Assembly (NCBI GenBank): GCA_002421805.1
Contig: DISM01000001.1
Location: forward strand, 158,902 to 222,901
Direction: 5' to 3'
From: Candidatus Omnitrophica bacterium UBA6210
GTDB lineage: Bacteria > Omnitrophota > Gorgyraeia > Velamenicoccales > Velamenicoccaceae
DNA: 64,000 nt
Below the pieces are notes generated by a model, which did not search any database, was not told where the DNA came from, and worked only from the letters and a program-made list of their open reading frames with translations. Of the stretch, positions 59,570 to 64,000 are shown one piece after another. The first letter of the stretch is position 1. Every line of letters starts with the position of its first letter. The position numbers and the translations under genes were made by a program.

Positions 59570-60808
59570 TCAAAACATGGTCGTTTGTTCCTCGGACTTC
59601 CTGGCCGGGCCCTCGTCCCCAAAGACGGAAACCTTGCCATATTCTCCGTCGTAACCGGGCTCCACCTTGACGCGTCCTGCTCGCACGCGAGCGATGCCCT
59701 CGGCGATCCGGGGGTGCGCTCCGCGGTCAAGCTCCTCCTGGGGCACCTTTGTCAGGATGTTGAATTCCGTGCCGAACCGCTGGATCATGCCGCGATATTC
59801 CTTTTCAACGGCCATGGACCCCTTACCGACTTGCTTGGCGTCTGCAATGATCTCATCCAGGGGAACAAGGCTCTTGAAAGGGATCGCGTTGTCCGGGACG
59901 AAACCATCCTTGCGGTCCGCCAGCTGTACCACCCTGTTCATGACGCCGATCGTCAGCGGCTTGCCGCACTTAGGGCACCTGTTAGCGCTTTTGTGCGACT
60001 CCTCGGGAGAAAACCGGATCCCGCAAAGCCTGTGGCCGTCATAATGGTATTTTCCCTCTTCAGGGAAAAATTCGACGGTGTAGAGAAACTTCTTTTTGTC
60101 TTTCGTGCGCAGGGCCTGGCGGATCTCCTGGTAATCCATTTCACAATCGAAGACATTGGCTTCACGGCCGATCTTCTGCGGAGAATGCGAGTCGGAGTTA
60201 GACACCAGGCTGAACCTGTCCAAGGCGCTCAAGCGCCAGTTCATGGCCGGATCCGAGCTCAGCCCCGTCTCCAGGGCGAAGATCTTCGGCGTCTGCTTGC
60301 CGAAGCAGTCCTCGATCCTGTTGAACCCGGACATAGAGCCGAAAAGGCTGAACCACGGCGTCCAGATATGGCCGGGGATGAGGATACAATTCTCGTCAGT
60401 GTCGAACACGATCCGCGCCAGCTCCTCGGCATCCAGGCCCAGGATGGGCCTGCCGTCGCTCGACAGGTTGCCGATACCTGAAAGCACCCTGTTGATCGCT
60501 TCCACGCTTTTAAAAGAAGGCGCCAGGATCACATTGTGGATGCGGTACGTCCGGCCGCCTTTCGAATAGATGCTCGAAACCTCGGCGGACAGGACGAAAT
60601 GAACGCCCTGGTAAACCGAGAGCCCCTTGCCCGTCGGCTCCAGCTTCGTCCTGAGCTCCTCGAGCCACAAATGGTGCGTGAAGTCGCCCGTCCCCATAAG
60701 GGATATCCCTTTCAGCTTGGCCCACTGGGCGATATGTTCGACATCCATATCGCGGCTTGTGGCCCGACTGTATTTGGAATGAACATGAAAATCCGCAACA
60801 AACTCCAT
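59570..60808 (-). CDS. EndoQ-like PHP-domain DNA nuclease
   Basis: A 412-residue PHP-superfamily protein similar to endonuclease Q, which cuts 5' of deaminated bases. Metal residues begin with DFHVHSKYSRATS, then GTGDFTHHLWLEEL, PGHIWTPWFS and SNSDSHSPQKIGRE. A zinc-knuckle-like CPKCGKPL near residue 300 matches EndoQ. The C-terminus is EEQTTMF, which fits the bacterial clamp-binding pentapeptide pattern Q-x-x-M/L-F. AAGGA for its start is supplied by the 9-bp repeat just upstream. The start is 42 bp before the next gene's stop region, which lies in the same repeat. Confidence 0.85.
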   Translation of the reverse strand: MEFVADFHVHSKYSRATSRDMDVEHIAQWAKLKGISLMGTGDFTHHLWLEELRTKLEPTGKGLSVYQGVHFVLSAEVSSIYSKGGRTYRIHNVILAPSFKSVEAINRVLSGIGNLSSDGRPILGLDAEELARIVFDTDENCILIPGHIWTPWFSLFGSMSGFNRIEDCFGKQTPKIFALETGLSSDPAMNWRLSALDRFSLVSNSDSHSPQKIGREANVFDCEMDYQEIRQALRTKDKKKFLYTVEFFPEEGKYHYDGHRLCGIRFSPEESHKSANRCPKCGKPLTIGVMNRVVQLADRKDGFVPDNAIPFKSLVPLDEIIADAKQVGKGSMAVEKEYRGMIQRFGTEFNILTKVPQEELDRGAHPRIAEGIARVRAGRVKVEPGYDGEYGKVSVFGDEGPARKSEEQTTMF

Positions 60809-60862
60809 TTGAGTTCCTTGAGTTCTTTGGGTTCCTTGAGTTTATTGAGTTACTTGAGCAAA
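60809..60862. repeat. Degenerate 9-bp tandem repeat
   Basis: Six phased 9-mers: TTGAGTTCC, TTGAGTTCT, TTGGGTTCC, TTGAGTTTA, TTGAGTTAC, TTGAGCAAA. It carries the ribosome-binding site of the EndoQ gene and the last codons and stop of the four-helix-bundle gene. Confidence 0.85.
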
Positions 60863-61212
60863 TAAGAAATAAAACCAGAAGTCATTCTGGCAACTTCGTC
60901 TGTTTTTGCATAAAGAGTATTAAATTTCTCGCGAGAGATGTAATCCAAGTCTAGAGCAACATAAAGCTTGCTCTGAACTTCGCCAGCCGAGCCTTTTGCA
61001 ATAAACAAGAATTGTATAAATTCTTTATTGCTCCGCCGGGAGAACCCCTCCGCAATATTCGACATTATTGAAACTGCCGCCTCGGTAATATGTCCTCTAA
61101 ACTTGTAATCTCGCCAGAATGCCTTATTTGCCACGGCGTCCCTATACAGCATTTTTACTAAACTGCGCGCTTCTTGCCATGCTTTTATCTCTTCAAATCT
61201 CTCAATTTTCAT
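60850..61212 (-). CDS. Four-helix-bundle protein (23S rRNA intervening-sequence type)
   Basis: A 120-residue helical protein of the four-helix-bundle/S23 family often encoded in 23S rRNA intervening sequences. Landmarks are IKAWQEARSLVKMLY, AAVSIMSNIAEGFSRRS and LFIAKGSAGEVQSKLYVAL in part. It may bind RNA, but no reaction is known. It is lower in GC than its neighbours. Both ends lie in 9-bp repeat tracts (60809-60862 and 61211-61246), as if inserted there. Confidence 0.87.
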   Translation of the reverse strand: MKIERFEEIKAWQEARSLVKMLYRDAVANKAFWRDYKFRGHITEAAVSIMSNIAEGFSRRSNKEFIQFLFIAKGSAGEVQSKLYVALDLDYISREKFNTLYAKTDEVARMTSGFISYLLK

Positions 61213-61246
61213 AACTCTACAAACACAATAAACTCAATGAACTCAA
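61211..61246. repeat. Degenerate 9-bp tandem repeat
   Basis: Four phased 9-mers on the minus strand: TTGAGTTCA, TTGAGTTTA, TTGTGTTTG, TAGAGTTAT. It contains the start codon of the four-helix-bundle gene and the stop codon of the Mut7-C gene. Two further units lie at 61712-61729. Confidence 0.75.
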
Positions 61247-61692
61247 CAAACCTGTTTTAATATTTCTTCCACATTCTCCCAGTGCGTGCCCTTCCAGTAG
61301 ATCCTGCGGCAGACAGGGCAACGCCGGAATGCGTCGACGGTCCCAAAGACATACGGCGGCACTTCTTTTTCGACGGCGGCCTTTTGAATCACGGCTAAAG
61401 GCTCGTTGCAGAGAATGCAGCGGCTGAAAAAACGGCTGCGGTCGACGACGAGGCCCAGCTGGTCCCGAAGCTCCCGTATCTGGCCCGTCAGATCATTGGA
61501 GCGCAGGAAAACCACGCTGCCTCCATGCCGCCGGCCGAAACGCATATTGCGCGTGACGACGACCCGTTCCTCCCTGAGCGCCTCCAGCATACAGAAGGCC
61601 TTGTTACCCGACGGCTCATAGCGGGCGTCAAAACCCAGGATCCGTAACCATCGCGCACACCGGCCGAGCTCTCGCGTCAGGAGAAACTTCAT
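61243..61692 (-). CDS. Mut7-C RNase-domain protein
   Basis: A 149-residue protein of the Mut7-C family, a PIN-like fold followed by a zinc ribbon. The N-terminal part has ELGRCARWLRILGFDARY and VVTRNMRFGRR, and the C-terminal ribbon has CILCNEPL and CPVCRRIYWKGTHW. Members are proposed RNases. The stop codon lies in a 9-bp repeat tract. It follows pyrC by 74 bp, with two more repeat words in between. Confidence 0.88.
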   Translation of the reverse strand: MKFLLTRELGRCARWLRILGFDARYEPSGNKAFCMLEALREERVVVTRNMRFGRRHGGSVVFLRSNDLTGQIRELRDQLGLVVDRSRFFSRCILCNEPLAVIQKAAVEKEVPPYVFGTVDAFRRCPVCRRIYWKGTHWENVEEILKQVC

Positions 61693-61766
61693 TTTTAAGT
61701 TTCTGAGCCCCTTGGGTTCTTTGAGTCTAGCGAATTAAATGGCAAACGCCGTGCGCGCGACAGACT

Positions 61767-63056
61767 CTATGAGAAATTTTTCTTCGATGTATATGCGATC
61801 TTGCCCGCGCAGATCGTGCATTCCACGGCCCCTTTGAGTCTGCGGCCGAGAAACGGAGAATTGTTGGATTTGGAAGCGAACCCTGCCTTGGTCACGACCC
61901 ATTCCCTGCCGGGGTCGACAACAACGATATCGGCGCACCTGCCCGCCTCAAGTTTTCCCTTGTCGATACCGAGGATCTTCGCCGGCGCCGACGACAACAG
62001 GCGCGCCAGCTCCATCCAGGTCATTTGATCCGATGCGATAAATTCCGACGCCAGGCTCGCGCATTCCGTCTCCAGCCCCGTGACCCCAAACTCCGCATGG
62101 TCGAACTCGATATCCTTTTCGCTTTCCGTGTGCGGCGCATGGTCCGAGGCGACGGTGTCGATCACGCCGTCTTTGACGGCTTGGCGCAGCGCATCCCTAT
62201 CGGCCTTCGCCCGCAGGGGCGGGTTCATTTTAAAGTTGGGGTCGTATGTCTCCAGCGCCTCATCCGTGAAGATCAGGTAGTGCGGAGCCGTCTCGGCCGT
62301 GACCGGTTGCCCTCTTTTTTTGGCCGCGGCGATAAGATCGACGCTCTCCCGGCAGCTGACGTGCGCAATATGAACCAGGCAGCCTGTTTTTGCCGCCAGG
62401 TTGAGGTCGCGTTCCACCCGGTGATACTCCGCTTCTTTCGGAATACCCCTGAGGCCGAGTTCCGTGGACATAAGCCCGAGGTTGATGACACCCTTCTGGG
62501 ACAGACGCTTGTCCTCGCAGTGGCAAATCACCAGAAGCCCGCACTTTTTAGCCAGGCGAAAAGCCTCTTCCATCAGGGCATCGTCGTCGACGGACGAACC
62601 GTCGTCAGTCACGGCCAGGGCCCCTTCGGCCTTGAGGGCAGCAAAATCCGTCAATTCCGCGCCAGCGCGGCCCTTGGTGATAGCAGCCGCCGCGAACACA
62701 TGGCTTGAAGCCGTCTTGCGCACGATATCCTGGAACATGCGCAGGTGCTCCGGCGAGTCTATGGCCGGCGTCGTGTTCGGCATCGCCAAGACACTCGTCA
62801 CGCCGCCTTTGACCGCGGCCTTTGTGCCGGTCGCCACCGTCTCTTTGTCTTCCCGGCCGGGTTCGCGCAGATGAACATGCATATCCACAAGGCCGGGAAG
62901 GACAACCTTGCCCGACGCATCAATGATCTTCTGCGCCCCCTCCTGGATCCCTGTGCCGATCCCGGCGATCACGCCATCTTTGACCAGAATGTCCGCCACG
63001 GCGTCGACGGACGCCGCCGGATCTATCAGATGGCCGTTTTTAATAAGGATGTCCAT
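61767..63056 (-). CDS. pyrC: Dihydroorotase
   Basis: Cyclic amidohydrolase of 429 residues that closes carbamoyl-aspartate to dihydroorotate. The metal site is DMHVHLREPG (His60, His62), with CHCEDKRLS in the middle and DHAPHTESEK near the end. The length and motifs fit the class I (PyrC-type II) enzyme. It starts 5 bp after the pyrB stop. Confidence 0.95.
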   Translation of the reverse strand: MDILIKNGHLIDPAASVDAVADILVKDGVIAGIGTGIQEGAQKIIDASGKVVLPGLVDMHVHLREPGREDKETVATGTKAAVKGGVTSVLAMPNTTPAIDSPEHLRMFQDIVRKTASSHVFAAAAITKGRAGAELTDFAALKAEGALAVTDDGSSVDDDALMEEAFRLAKKCGLLVICHCEDKRLSQKGVINLGLMSTELGLRGIPKEAEYHRVERDLNLAAKTGCLVHIAHVSCRESVDLIAAAKKRGQPVTAETAPHYLIFTDEALETYDPNFKMNPPLRAKADRDALRQAVKDGVIDTVASDHAPHTESEKDIEFDHAEFGVTGLETECASLASEFIASDQMTWMELARLLSSAPAKILGIDKGKLEAGRCADIVVVDPGREWVVTKAGFASKSNNSPFLGRRLKGAVECTICAGKIAYTSKKNFS

Positions 63057-63061
63057 GGTTT

Positions 63062-64000
63062 TTATGTGTTCACCGGCTTGCCCAGAAGGGAATTTGCCGG
63101 CGCGCCGATCAGCGAACCGGGTGCAAGGACTTGGGATTCGGTTTTTGCGGACTTCGTCCGCCTGGCCTTGCGGTTCTCGGCGGCCTGGGAAACCAGAAAG
63201 AGGACGGCCATGCGCACCGCAATGCCATTGGTGACCTGCTCTAAAATGACGGAATTCGCACCATCAGCCACTTCGCTCGACATCTCGATACCCCTGTTGA
63301 TGGGGCCGGGATGCATCACGATGATGTTCTTTTTGGCCTTCTTGAGCCGTTCCTCCGTAATGCCGAAATTCTTAAAATATTCCAGCTGCTGCGGGAAGGC
63401 GTCGCCCGAATCGCGCTCAAACTGCATGCGCAGGACGTTCACCGCGTCGGCCTCGGCGAGCGCCTCCTGAATATCCTGCGTCACCGAGACCCCCATCTCC
63501 CCGATACAGGGAGGAATAAGCATGGGCGGCGCGCAGACAGTCACGCGGGCCCCCAGTTTTGTCAATCCCCAGATATCGGAACGGGCCACGCGCGAATGGG
63601 CGATGTCCCCGACGATAGCGACATGGATCCCCTCCATGCGCCCCAGCTTTTCTTTTAAAGTAAAAATATCCAGGAGCGCCTGGGTCGGGTGCTCATGCCA
63701 TCCGTCGCCGGCATTGACGACGCTCGCCCCCACATGGCGCGCCAGCATGACGGCCGCCCCCGAATAGGAGTGGCGCATAACGATCATATCGACTTTCAGG
63801 GCCTCGATGTTGCGGCCCGTATCGATCAGCGTCTCGCCTTTGCGCACGCTCGACGTCTCCGTCGCAATGTTAATGACGTCCGCCGAAAGCCTTTTGGCGG
63901 CGATCTCAAACGAGATGCGTGTGCGGGTGGAAGGCTCGTAAAAAAGGTTCACAATGGTCTTGCCGCGCAGGGCCGGCACCTTTTTGATCGGCCGGCCGAT
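63062..64000 (-). CDS. pyrB: Aspartate carbamoyltransferase catalytic chain (partial)
   Basis: Condenses carbamoyl phosphate with aspartate. 312 codons are visible; the start lies beyond the right edge. The carbamoyl-phosphate loop EPSTRTR is present, with RHSYSGAA and DGWHEHPTQALLDI further on and VMHPGPINRGIE near the C-terminus. A short C-terminal extension (SLIGAPANSLLGKPVNT) is not typical. No pyrI is visible. Confidence 0.96.
   Translation of the reverse strand: MGRPIKKVPALRGKTIVNLFYEPSTRTRISFEIAAKRLSADVINIATETSSVRKGETLIDTGRNIEALKVDMIVMRHSYSGAAVMLARHVGASVVNAGDGWHEHPTQALLDIFTLKEKLGRMEGIHVAIVGDIAHSRVARSDIWGLTKLGARVTVCAPPMLIPPCIGEMGVSVTQDIQEALAEADAVNVLRMQFERDSGDAFPQQLEYFKNFGITEERLKKAKKNIIVMHPGPINRGIEMSSEVADGANSVILEQVTNGIAVRMAVLFLVSQAAENRKARRTKSAKTESQVLAPGSLIGAPANSLLGKPVNT

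Noticed and set aside
59281..59730. Minus-strand 149-codon open frame
   Set aside because: Overlaps the EndoQ C-terminus in another frame and reads through a tRNA fragment and 9-bp repeats.

Overview
This window looks like part of a bacterial chromosome from an uncultured lineage. It is GC-rich, densely packed and almost entirely transcribed from the minus strand. Omnitrophota or a related PVC-type phylum would fit: an A/V-type ATPase with a DUF2764 subunit, TrpB2, a PAC2-family protein, an EF-G-like paralogue, secreted proteins with a small SH3-like module, and intergenic spacers built of structured or degenerate short repeats. No rRNA or marker tree is available here, so the taxonomic call is an inference.

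Layout, in minus-strand transcription order from the right edge. 64.0-61.2 kb: pyrB (cut by the window edge), pyrC and a Mut7-C protein. 61.2-59.0 kb: a four-helix-bundle protein and an EndoQ-like PHP nuclease set among 9-bp degenerate repeats, then tRNA-Arg(CCG) with two partial copies of its 5' half. 59.0-49.2 kb: a secreted SH3-like protein, a LOG-like protein, carA, carB, a second SH3-like protein, pyrK, a half-size TauE/SafE permease, pyrD and pyrF. Most of de novo UMP synthesis is therefore encoded here. pyrF is followed after 5 bp by an A/V-type ATPase operon (E, DUF2764, A, B, D, I, K; 49.2-41.8 kb), then tRNA-Val(UAC).

Between tRNA-Val and the plus-strand tRNA-Asp(GUC) lies an AT-rich, plus-strand island (38.1-41.3 kb). 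It encodes two membrane-anchored unknowns, an ADP-ribosyltransferase-like protein, a 41-codon ORF and a RES-domain protein. A broken XRE repressor remnant follows. The 3' end of tRNA-Asp is duplicated (16 bp) at the island's left edge, a typical integration scar.

From 37.6 to 8.2 kb the minus-strand genes are a mixed housekeeping and envelope set. They include an HD-GYP phosphodiesterase, a B12-binding radical SAM protein, small exported proteins, TrpB2, YjbQ, a YkgJ cluster protein, a DUF2156 protein, pabB and pabC, a DUF3857/transglutaminase lipoprotein, an M48 protease, a PilZ-coiled-coil-toroid protein, a HhH-GPD glycosylase, a GT39-like glycosyltransferase, era, an M20 peptidase, a PAC2 protein, a HAD phosphatase, an ABC-2 exporter, a Ddl-like ATP-grasp ligase and lysine 2,3-aminomutase. 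From 8.06 kb a strong sigma70-type promoter drives EF-G-like, YchF-like (no GTPase core), purH, folC, mnmE and folE.

The most interesting undescribed signal is a family of structured elements at 9.34-9.67 kb (two in tandem), 34.6 kb and 42.3 kb, with a degenerate copy near 31.1 kb. Read on the minus strand, each has an outer helix, a conserved internal loop, a variable long hairpin and a second hairpin. That second hairpin has covarying stems and ends directly at an AAGGAGG Shine-Dalgarno site (kamA, a membrane-protein gene, atpK). It could be a cis-regulatory leader RNA or a mobile palindromic repeat that supplies ribosome-binding sites. Several other spacers are degenerate 7-, 9- or 11-bp tandem words that supply start codons, stop codons or ribosome-binding sites to neighbouring genes.
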